Below are positions 6,068 to 10,869 of a stretch of 10,869 nucleotides of DNA, one piece after another. Made by a program: the position numbers and the translations under genes. The stretch comes from Phycisphaerales bacterium UBA2266 (GTDB lineage Bacteria; Planctomycetota; Phycisphaerae; Sedimentisphaerales; Anaerobacaceae): assembly GCA_002347125.1 (NCBI GenBank), contig DDXG01000322.1, positions 1-10,869 on the forward strand, given 5' to 3'. The stretch's first letter is position 1, and each line of letters opens with the position of its first letter. Below the pieces are notes generated by a model, which saw nothing but the letters and a program-made list of their open reading frames with translations, was not told the origin of the DNA and did not search any database.

Positions 6068-7810
6068 CTATCGCGGCACATTGGTGACTGTGATATTCAC
6101 CGGCTCCGATACCCCGATGCCCCCATCGTTGTCCGTGGCCTTGGCCGTCAGTGCGTATTGGCCGGCATTGAGCCCGGTCGCGGCCGTCCAGCCGTCCGCC
6201 CCATTCTCGTCGGTCCCGATGGCGCTCTGATTGACGAAGAACTCCACCTGCACGACCTGGCCATCGGCGTCGGCCGTCGCGGCCGTGATGGTGATAAGGT
6301 CGCGCGTCGTGAAACTCGCCCCGTTGGTCGGGCTGAGTATCACAACCACGGGCAACTGGGCTATCGCGTCCAGCCACGTCTGCGCCAGAAACGCCAGATC
6401 CAGCCAGTCCACCACGCCATCTCGAATCAGGTCCTCTATAATGCCCCCAGCCGGCCCGCGCCAGTCGATCCGCTCGGCAATCTTCGCGTAATCAGAGAAG
6501 TCCACCCGCTGATCGGCGTTGACGTCCGCCATCTGTGACGCCGGCCCCCTGGAGTATTCCACAATCGTCATCGCCAGGTCCTCGGCCGTGAGGGTGGTGC
6601 CGTTGTATGCCGCTCCATCGCCATAGCGGCTCCATGACTCCTGGAAGAACGGCGTGAAGCTCTGGCTGTCCGTGAACTCGACGCAGTACACCTGACCCGG
6701 AATCAGCGGCACCTGGTCCGGGTTGTAGCTGACGCCGACCAGGTCCGTACTGCTGGCGAAGTAGGCCCCGGCGGCGATCTTCGTCGGCCCCACCTGCGGA
6801 CCATCGGGCCCATCCCGGTGGATCTTGCAGGTCAGCGTCATATCGGCCTCGCTGCTGGCGGCGAACAGGTCCACGGCCGCCAGCGCCTCGCCCCGGGCCA
6901 CGAACGTCTGGCACCACCGCATCCCCGATGTCCCGAGCACGCCGGGCCCCGGCGCCACCCGTGTGTGCGTGACCATCTGGTTGTCCTTGTCCACGAAGAC
7001 GGTCGTGTTCAAATCAAAGTTTCTCGCGTTGCCGTCCTGGTCGTAGGCCCGGCCGTAGGGATAGCTGTTGCCGTCCTTATCCCGCTTGAACACCGCACAG
7101 CCGCCGTCGACCCATATCTTGACCGCGTACATCCTGCCCGGCGTCATCGGGATCGTCCCGCTGGGCCAGCGGACCCACTCATCCGAATCCGACGCCAATT
7201 GTGTGTCCGTTCCGGTCCCGATCTGCGTCCAACTTCGCACATCCGGATTGCCGTTGTCCTCGAGTATGCTGATCCTGGCCTGTTTTCCGCTGTACAGCCC
7301 CCAGCCGGCCATCTTCCACGTCACGCCGCGAACGCCCGTGCCCGTCGCCTTGAACGTCTGATACCACGTCCACAGCCAGTCCGTCCACTGGTTGTCGGCC
7401 CTGAAATACGTCGAGTAGTCGATATCGAGGTTCACGTCGAGGCGCAAGGTCTGCCCGTTCGCCACCACGACGTTGGGGATGACCTTGGGCGACGCAAAGA
7501 AGTCCGGCTGGTTGACGTACACGGAATACGTGCCGGCCGGCAGGTTGTCGATCCGGTAGAAGCCGTCCCCCGTCGGCATCTGCCCCGGAGGCGCCCCGAG
7601 GCGACGACAGACCCCCGCCATTGACGCATCGGCCGGCGAGAGGAACAGGTCCCATTCGTAGAGCCTCTGATAGCCCATCTGCGGCCGGCCCGCAATCAGC
7701 TCGAACTGCCCCTGGCCCTCGATCGACCCGGCGGCATGAGCGGCCGAACCCAGACCCCAGACCGACGCGACGGACAATACGAGCCCCGCGAGTTTCCTGC
7801 TGCCAGCCAT
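6068..7810 (-). CDS. Secreted multidomain protein with internal dockerin and C-terminal Ig-like domain
   Basis: This 580-residue extracellular protein starts at 7810, fixed by a consensus GGAGGT ribosome binding site 8 bases upstream and a Sec signal (MAGSRK, hydrophobic 7-22, cleavage near AHA at 24-26). Upstream in-frame ATGs to 7882 lie next to the promoter. Domains in order: a short carboxypeptidase-regulatory-like beta-domain (about 28-130, with GDGFYRIDNLPAGTYSVYV); two similar beta-sandwich segments (about 140-280 and 290-420, each with W/C.TF.A.G.....V and a PG..Y.V.. strand), possibly carbohydrate-binding; a dockerin-like pair of calcium-binding repeats at about 428-480 (DVNADQRVDFSDYAKIAE and DLIRDGVVDWLDLAFLAQTW); and a Big_7-like bacterial Ig domain at 487-577 (ILSPTNGASF...VEFFVN...GTDENG...AKATDNDGG). 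No catalytic domain is recognised. It may bind polysaccharide or scaffold enzymes on the cell surface. It has its own promoter and precedes the GH116 gene by 138 bases. Confidence 0.85.
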   Translation of the reverse strand: MAGSRKLAGLVLSVASVWGLGSAAHAAGSIEGQGQFELIAGRPQMGYQRLYEWDLFLSPADASMAGVCRRLGAPPGQMPTGDGFYRIDNLPAGTYSVYVNQPDFFASPKVIPNVVVANGQTLRLDVNLDIDYSTYFRADNQWTDWLWTWYQTFKATGTGVRGVTWKMAGWGLYSGKQARISILEDNGNPDVRSWTQIGTGTDTQLASDSDEWVRWPSGTIPMTPGRMYAVKIWVDGGCAVFKRDKDGNSYPYGRAYDQDGNARNFDLNTTVFVDKDNQMVTHTRVAPGPGVLGTSGMRWCQTFVARGEALAAVDLFAASSEADMTLTCKIHRDGPDGPQVGPTKIAAGAYFASSTDLVGVSYNPDQVPLIPGQVYCVEFTDSQSFTPFFQESWSRYGDGAAYNGTTLTAEDLAMTIVEYSRGPASQMADVNADQRVDFSDYAKIAERIDWRGPAGGIIEDLIRDGVVDWLDLAFLAQTWLDAIAQLPVVVILSPTNGASFTTRDLITITAATADADGQVVQVEFFVNQSAIGTDENGADGWTAATGLNAGQYALTAKATDNDGGIGVSEPVNITVTNVPR

Positions 7811-7887
7811 CAATACGACCTCCGTAACATGAAGACTCCTCCATGCCATCACCACAAACACGGCAAATCCTTTGCAGACCACAACCT

Positions 7888-7916
7888 ACTATACCAAACG
7901 CCCGACGCCCCGTCAA
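7888..7916 (-). promoter_or_regulatory. Near-consensus sigma70 promoter for the dockerin protein gene
   Basis: On the minus strand the -35 box TTGACG (7916-7911) is separated by exactly 17 bases (7910-7894) from the -10 box TATAGT (7893-7888), preceded by GG. Each hexamer differs from consensus at one position. The expected transcription start is near 7881, giving a leader of about 70 bases to the start codon at 7810 with its GGAGGT site. The promoter lies in the 151-base gap after the nucleotidyltransferase gene. It could also serve the downstream GH116-creatininase pair by read-through. Confidence 0.75.
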
Positions 7917-7946
7917 CCGCAATCAGCACTGGCGGGCCGGCACATC

Positions 7947-7974
7947 ACAGGACGCAGTACTCTACGCATCCTGT
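7947..7974 (-). other. RNA hairpin with the nucleotidyltransferase stop codon in its loop
   Basis: Read as minus-strand RNA, ten bases (ACAGGAUGCG, 7974-7965) can pair with UGCGUCCUGU (7956-7947) without a gap, including two G-U pairs. The 8-base loop contains the UAG stop codon (7964-7962) of the nucleotidyltransferase gene. No U-run follows, so it is not a classical terminator. It could slow termination of translation, protect the 3' end or assist Rho-type termination before the next promoter. Because of the wobble pairs it is stronger in minus-strand RNA than as a DNA palindrome. Confidence 0.5.
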
Positions 7975-8666
7975 AATGCGACCTCAAGTTCAGCACGCCC
8001 CGGCACATCAACGTCCGCAAGCATTCCCAACTGCCGCCTTACCGTCTGTCTCCAACTGCGCGGCATCGCGCTAAACCCCTTGACTATCTCATCCATTCGG
8101 CCTCTGAGCATCAGCGCATTCAGTATCCGCGCTGCCGTTTGTCTGTCTTTGTCCTGCTTGCGGAGCCTCAGCCGCCGTCCCACCACCACGAGCTTGTGCA
8201 GGGCAAACCGCGCCGGCTGCGGCAGTCGTAAGACAACACCATCCACGGTGACGGCTATACTGTCCTCGGCCAAGTAGTCCATGAATCGCAGTCGCTGGGC
8301 GTTCACCCCAAGATTTGGCAGAGGATACGGCTTGTTGGAACCGCGGCCCCTCTCAGGAACAAGAAACTCCACAATGAGATCGGGATGCTCCAGGCGGATG
8401 TAGCCCTCCATCCCCGTGAACCCCACCACGAAACCCAGATCGCCGAGCAGTTCGGCCACATCAACCTTCGTGCGGGTCAGAGATGGCCTGGGAATGAGCA
8501 GGTCCATATCCCGTGTCCGCAGCGGCACCATGTAGCCAGCCGGACCAAACCGTTTCTGATAGAACAGAGTACACCAGCTTCCTATGATGATCATATCCGC
8601 CAAGACACCGGCACGATCCAGCCGCTTGAGGACCTCGATGCACAACTCATACTGACTTGTGTTCAT
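7962..8666 (-). CDS. Nucleotidyltransferase-fold protein (NTP_transf_8 / GSU2403-like)
   Basis: This 234-residue cytoplasmic protein has the signature of the polymerase-beta-like nucleotidyltransferase superfamily: a helix and strand ending in IIIGSW (26-31, the hG[S/G] motif), then TRDMDLLI (51-58), giving the metal-binding pair D53 and D55. A third acidic residue candidate is E100 in LIVEFLVPE. The middle segment, with LPNLGVNAQRLRFMDYL (116-132) and PQPARFALHKLVV (149-161), resembles proteins annotated as GSU2403-family nucleotidyltransferase fold (PF12281-like). Members would transfer an NMP to a protein, RNA or small molecule; the target is unknown. The start at 8666 has AAGGTG 6 bases upstream and lies inside the preceding gene (20-base overlap), indicating translational coupling. 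Such proteins are often part of two-gene toxin-antitoxin-like units, but toxin activity here is inference. Confidence 0.82.
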   Translation of the reverse strand: MNTSQYELCIEVLKRLDRAGVLADMIIIGSWCTLFYQKRFGPAGYMVPLRTRDMDLLIPRPSLTRTKVDVAELLGDLGFVVGFTGMEGYIRLEHPDLIVEFLVPERGRGSNKPYPLPNLGVNAQRLRFMDYLAEDSIAVTVDGVVLRLPQPARFALHKLVVVGRRLRLRKQDKDRQTAARILNALMLRGRMDEIVKGFSAMPRSWRQTVRRQLGMLADVDVPGRAELEVALQDA

Positions 8667-8964
8667 GTAACACCTTTTCCAGGAACCGAATCTGCTTTTT
8701 CACCTCTGTAAGGAGTCCCCGATACATGGCCCTTCGTCGTTTGGCCCGCTCGTATCCGGCCACCTCCCTGTCGGAGAGCTTGCCTTTGTAGATGAAACGA
8801 GACCGTCCGCCCTCCCTCACCTGCAAGTAGTAGTATCGATGTCCTTTGATCTCTTTGCCTACAAGACTACCCTTGGGCAGCTTCGCCAGCTCCCGTTCGT
8901 AATCCGCTTTCATAGCCCGGGAGTTCGTCAATTCCTCTTCTAGAATCCCCTTGATCGCCTTCAT
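8647..8964 (-). CDS. Small basic helical protein, partner of the nucleotidyltransferase
   Basis: This 105-residue protein has no confidently named family. It has a charged N-terminal helix (1-30: EEELTNSRAMKADYERELAKL), then a central LPKGSLVGKEIKGHRYYYLQ...EGGRSRFIYKGKLSD core (about 29-65) that looks like a small beta-hairpin module. It ends in a long basic helix rich in Lys/Arg/Glu (about 65-101: REVAGYERAKRRR...KKQIRFLEKVLHE), likely coiled coil. The LP(K/R)GSL...YYYLQ.REGG pattern recalls DUF6788-like small proteins without their cysteines; this link is from memory and uncertain. The start at 8964 has a weak GGTGAT site about 7 bases upstream. The gene is first in a two-gene operon behind a strong promoter and overlaps the nucleotidyltransferase by 20 bases. 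Order and size fit an antitoxin or nucleic-acid-binding regulator. Confidence 0.7.
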   Translation of the reverse strand: MKAIKGILEEELTNSRAMKADYERELAKLPKGSLVGKEIKGHRYYYLQVREGGRSRFIYKGKLSDREVAGYERAKRRRAMYRGLLTEVKKQIRFLEKVLHEHKSV

Positions 8965-8990
8965 AATACCATCACCGATATGACCGAAAG

Positions 8991-9060
8991 GTTACCATGT
9001 ACTATGGAGCATATTATAGCATGTATGGTAACGGCCGTCAATAGTAGCCATATACAATGG
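8991..9060. promoter_or_regulatory. Candidate operator cluster over the operon promoter
   Basis: Three overlapping symmetries surround the TTGACG/TATAAT promoter. GTTACCAT (8991-8998) and ATGGTAAC (9025-9032) form a perfect 8-base inverted repeat centred close to the -10 box. CCAT-N5-ATGG occurs twice, at 8995-9007 (over the predicted start site) and at 9048-9060 (just upstream of the -35 box), with centres 53 bases apart, about five helical turns. All share a CCATRTA-like half site. This arrangement is typical of autoregulated promoters, with the 105-aa protein, alone or in complex with the nucleotidyltransferase, as the obvious candidate binder. Binding itself is inference. Confidence 0.5.
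9013..9041 (-). promoter_or_regulatory. Strong sigma70 promoter of the small-protein/nucleotidyltransferase operon
   Basis: On the minus strand TTGACG (9041-9036) and a perfect TATAAT (9018-9013) are separated by exactly 17 bases (9035-9019). The expected start of transcription is near 9006, giving a leader of about 42 bases before the start codon at 8964. The promoter sits in a locally AT-rich stretch (28 G/C in the 70 bases 8991-9060 by hand count) surrounded by inverted repeats. It points away from the beta-helix gene at 9229. Confidence 0.8.
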
Positions 9061-9228
9061 GAAGTAGCTACCTCTATAGGGGAACCTCCTTGTGCCCTGA
9101 ACTTCGGCTCGGATTCTGCCGCATAGTCCATGCTGGTCTTGTGTTCGTCCGCTCAATCGGTTACTTATGGCAGACGAAAAGGCGGTCTTCTCGCCGACGA
9201 TTCCGTGTTCTATTGACCGAGGCATAGC

Positions 9229-10476
9229 ATGTTCCGCAAGATTCTGCTGACGATCATCCCCGCTGTGTTCATCATGGCTGTGAATCCCGCGCCCGCGGCC
9301 GAGCCTGGGCAGTATATCCGGAGCATCCGGGAGTTTGGGGTCCTGCCCGGTAACCCGCCGCAGGTCAACCGCGAGAACCTCCAGAAGGCCATCGACTGGG
9401 CCGGGCCGCTCGGTGCGGCCTTGTTCGTTGAGCCCGGAGATCAGCCCTATCCGGTCGAGGGGGGCATTGTCCTGCGAGCCAATGCCTCGCTGATCGGCGT
9501 TCACGGTCCGGTCGGCCGCGGCACCAGCAACCCGCAGGGCCGGCAGCCGGTCGGCAGCGTCTTCGCCATCACCGACCGCGAGAAGCCCTTCATCACCACC
9601 GAGCACGCCACGCAGATCCGCGGCATCCAGTTCTGGTATCCGGAGCAGTCCCGCACGGACCCGGCGGCCATCATCGAATACCCGCCGACGATCCGCTGCT
9701 CTCCGGGCGGCTGCCAGGGCGTAACACTGAGCTGCCTGACGTTCTACGGCGAGTTCTTCGCGATGGACTTCGCCGGGACCCGCCGGGCGATTGTCGAACA
9801 GATCCTCTTCGAGCACTGCTACGGCTATCCGCTGAGCGGCCGATTCATCCGCATCGACTACTGTTACGACATCCCCCGCATCCTGCACTGCCACGTCAAC
9901 CCCGCCAACATGCGGCTGTTCGCCGGAGGTTTCAGCCGGGCCGTCATCGACTCGGTCGTCGCGCGAAAGACCTTCACCTACGAGGTCAACCACACGGATA
10001 ACGCCGTTTTCATGGACCTGTTCACCTTCGGGGCCTATGGCGGCGTCTATCTCGGACCGGCCACCTACGGGCAACTGACGAACTTCAACCTCGACTGCGT
10101 CACCATCGGCATCCACAAGCTCGGCGACAGCACCAAGAACCGCAACTGGCAGATTTCTCAGGGCTCCATTATCGCCAATACGGGGCCGACCATCGACGAT
10201 ATCCACCCCATCATCATCGAGGGCGAGGGCCACACGGCGCTTATCGCCGTCGAGGCCTTCTCCGGCGGCAACGGGGCCCTGACCACGCTCGATGTATCGA
10301 AGGACTTCCTCCTGGTCCGGGGCGATCAGCGGCCGACCATCACCCTCGTCGGCTGCCGCATGAGGAACTACACCGCCGACGCCCCTATCACTATTGAGAA
10401 CCCCAAAGCCGTCATCCAGGCCTTCGGCTGTATCGACAAGAACGAGAATCCATTCAACTATCCGCCAACGAACTGA
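9229..10476 (+). CDS. Secreted right-handed beta-helix protein (pectate lyase superfamily / GH28-related)
   Basis: This 415-residue protein begins at 9229 with GAGG 6 bases upstream and a Sec signal (MFRKILLTIIPAVFIMAVNPAPAAE, cleavage near residue 24). The mature N-terminus, IREFGVLPGNPPQVNRENLQKAIDWAGPLGAAL (33-65), matches the start of the Pectate_lyase_3 / GH28-related domain: a (V.DFGA.GDG..DDT.A.Q.AID.A)-like segment followed by a strand such as LFVEPGDQPYPVEGGIVL. The rest is a series of short hydrophobic strands and turns compatible with parallel beta-helix coils (for example GIQFWYPEQ, VTLSCLTFYG, VIDSVVARKT, GCRMRNYT). I cannot locate a canonical GH28 Asp-Asp-His-Arg active site, so it may be a lyase, an epimerase-like enzyme or a non-catalytic carbohydrate-binding protein. 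It is transcribed away from the nucleotidyltransferase cassette. No convincing promoter was found in 9061-9228. Confidence 0.8.
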   Translation: MFRKILLTIIPAVFIMAVNPAPAAEPGQYIRSIREFGVLPGNPPQVNRENLQKAIDWAGPLGAALFVEPGDQPYPVEGGIVLRANASLIGVHGPVGRGTSNPQGRQPVGSVFAITDREKPFITTEHATQIRGIQFWYPEQSRTDPAAIIEYPPTIRCSPGGCQGVTLSCLTFYGEFFAMDFAGTRRAIVEQILFEHCYGYPLSGRFIRIDYCYDIPRILHCHVNPANMRLFAGGFSRAVIDSVVARKTFTYEVNHTDNAVFMDLFTFGAYGGVYLGPATYGQLTNFNLDCVTIGIHKLGDSTKNRNWQISQGSIIANTGPTIDDIHPIIIEGEGHTALIAVEAFSGGNGALTTLDVSKDFLLVRGDQRPTITLVGCRMRNYTADAPITIENPKAVIQAFGCIDKNENPFNYPPTN

Positions 10477-10492
10477 AATGAACCAGCGTGCC

Positions 10493-10528
10493 GGCGGCGT
10501 CATATACAGGGGTGATCCCTGCGCCGCC
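10493..10528. terminator. Strong 3' stem-loop after the beta-helix gene
   Basis: The outer arms GGCGGCG (10493-10499) and CGCCGCC (10522-10528) pair perfectly. Inside, CAGGG (10507-10511) and CCCTG (10517-10521) pair around the loop GTGAT, leaving a one-sided 7-base bulge (10500-10506). The structure starts 17 bases after the stop codon of the beta-helix gene. There is no T-run after it, so it is at best an unconventional terminator. A 3'-end stabilising hairpin is the alternative. Confidence 0.5.
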
Positions 10529-10550
10529 ACGCAGCCGAAAAGACGAACAT

Positions 10551-10600
10551 GCCTGTCATGCCGAGCGCAGCGAAGCATCCGGGCCACGGATATGACAGGC
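10551..10600. repeat. Repeat-like palindromic element with GAGCGCAGCGAAGC core
   Basis: GCCTGTCAT (10551-10559) and ATGACAGGC (10592-10600) are perfect 9-base inverted repeats. Inside lies GTCATGCCGAGCGCAGCG (from 10555) continuing into AAGCATCC, which belongs to the GTCAT(T/G)(C/G)(C/T)GAGCG.AGCGAAG.ATC class of short interspersed motifs common in many bacterial genomes. A second hairpin, ATCCG-GGCCA-CGGAT (10577-10591), abuts the right arm. The element fills the gap before the PQQ-like gene, 29 bases upstream of its start. It is probably a mobile or REP-type intergenic repeat and could also act as an RNA structure in the leader. Confidence 0.6.
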
Positions 10601-10629
10601 CTTTCATACAAGCGAAAGGGCAGAACTCG

Positions 10630-10869
10630 ATGATACGACGCCTTAATTCAGCCGCTGTCCCCCTGATCTTGTGCCTGGCGGTCGCTGTTCAAGCGGGTGA
10701 CTGGGCGCAGTGGCGCGGGCCGTATTTCAATGGGGCGTCGGATGAGACGGATTTGCCGGACCATCTGGATTTGGAGAAGGCCACGTGGGTGGCCCCGCTG
10801 CCGGGGCCCAGCGGGGCGACGGCCGTCATCAGCAGCGGGCGGGTGTTTGTGTCGTCGATGGTCAGCGGC
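10630..10869 (+). CDS. PQQ-like beta-propeller repeat protein, N-terminal part (3' truncated)
   Basis: The ATG at 10630 opens a frame that stays open to the window edge (80 codons). AAAGGG lies about 9 bases upstream. MIRRLNSAAVPLILCLAVAVQAG is a Sec signal peptide with cleavage near residue 21-23. The mature protein starts DWAQWRGPYFNGASDETDLP, the standard opening of planctomycete outer-membrane/periplasmic PQQ-binding-like beta-propeller proteins (BamB/quinoprotein-dehydrogenase-like fold). It then continues into the first blade with GATAVISSGRVFVSSM. These proteins are exported, with catalytic function unproven in most cases. Blade number and any cofactor residues lie beyond the window. 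Confidence 0.82.
   Translation, partial: MIRRLNSAAVPLILCLAVAVQAGDWAQWRGPYFNGASDETDLPDHLDLEKATWVAPLPGPSGATAVISSGRVFVSSMVSG

Noticed and set aside
7811..7882. Upstream extension of the dockerin protein to the ATG at 7882
   Set aside because: The ATG at 7882 falls at the predicted transcription start (about 7881), so it would not be in the mRNA as a usable codon. The ATG at 7810 has a consensus GGAGGT and a proper signal peptide.
9061..9228. Search for a promoter of the beta-helix gene
   Set aside because: Combinations such as TTGTGT near 9139 with TACTTA about 17 bases on were considered, but the -10 match is poor and none is convincing.
8992..10611. 539-codon open frame on the minus strand opposite the beta-helix gene
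   Set aside because: The composition is low-complexity (Asp, Val, Gly, Arg, Ala), it spans the promoter, the hairpin and the repeat element, and the + strand frame has a signal peptide and a pectate-lyase-like start.

Overview
The window looks like a chromosomal piece of a high-GC planctomycete, most likely of the Phycisphaerae/Sedimentisphaerales kind. This is inferred from gene content, not from a marker gene. It combines a Gfo/Idh/MocA-type dehydrogenase tail, a ThuA-domain protein, Tat-exported GH116/DUF608 and creatininase-family proteins, a dockerin-bearing extracellular protein, a pectate-lyase-fold protein and the start of a PQQ-like beta-propeller protein beginning with the typical WAQWRGP motif. 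No rRNA, tRNA, transposase, integrase or CRISPR array is visible.

Layout. Bases 1-130 hold the C-terminus of a dehydrogenase on the + strand. After a spacer with a TCGTAT-rich stretch and a REP-like palindrome come a secreted ThuA-domain protein (241-1185) and, in a GTGA stop/start overlap, a small two-helix membrane protein with a zinc ribbon (1182-1637). The minus strand then carries a unit read from right to left: a dockerin/Ig-like secreted protein (7810 to 6068) behind a near-consensus sigma70 promoter (7888-7916), a 1075-aa Tat-exported GH116 family enzyme (5929 to 2702) and, 17 bases on, a Tat-exported creatininase-family amidohydrolase (2684 to 1722). Next to these, also on the minus strand, lies a compact two-gene cassette: a 105-aa basic helical protein (8964 to 8647) overlapping by 20 bases a 234-aa nucleotidyltransferase-fold protein (8666 to 7962). 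It has its own TTGACG-17-TATAAT promoter in a locally AT-rich, palindrome-dense stretch. Divergent from it on the + strand are a secreted right-handed beta-helix protein (9229-10476), a strong 3' hairpin, a repeat-like structured element (10551-10600) and the truncated PQQ-like gene (10630 to the window end).

How the genes may work together. Most genes fit breakdown of glycosides or polysaccharides outside the cytoplasm: a GH116 glycosidase with an inserted sugar-binding-like beta-sandwich, a beta-helix protein, a dockerin protein, ThuA and sugar-dehydrogenase genes. The substrate cannot be read from the sequence. The small-protein/nucleotidyltransferase pair does not belong to that theme. 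Its own promoter, possible operators, overlap and composition make it the best candidate for an accessory toxin-antitoxin-like or defence module, and the most interesting item in the window.
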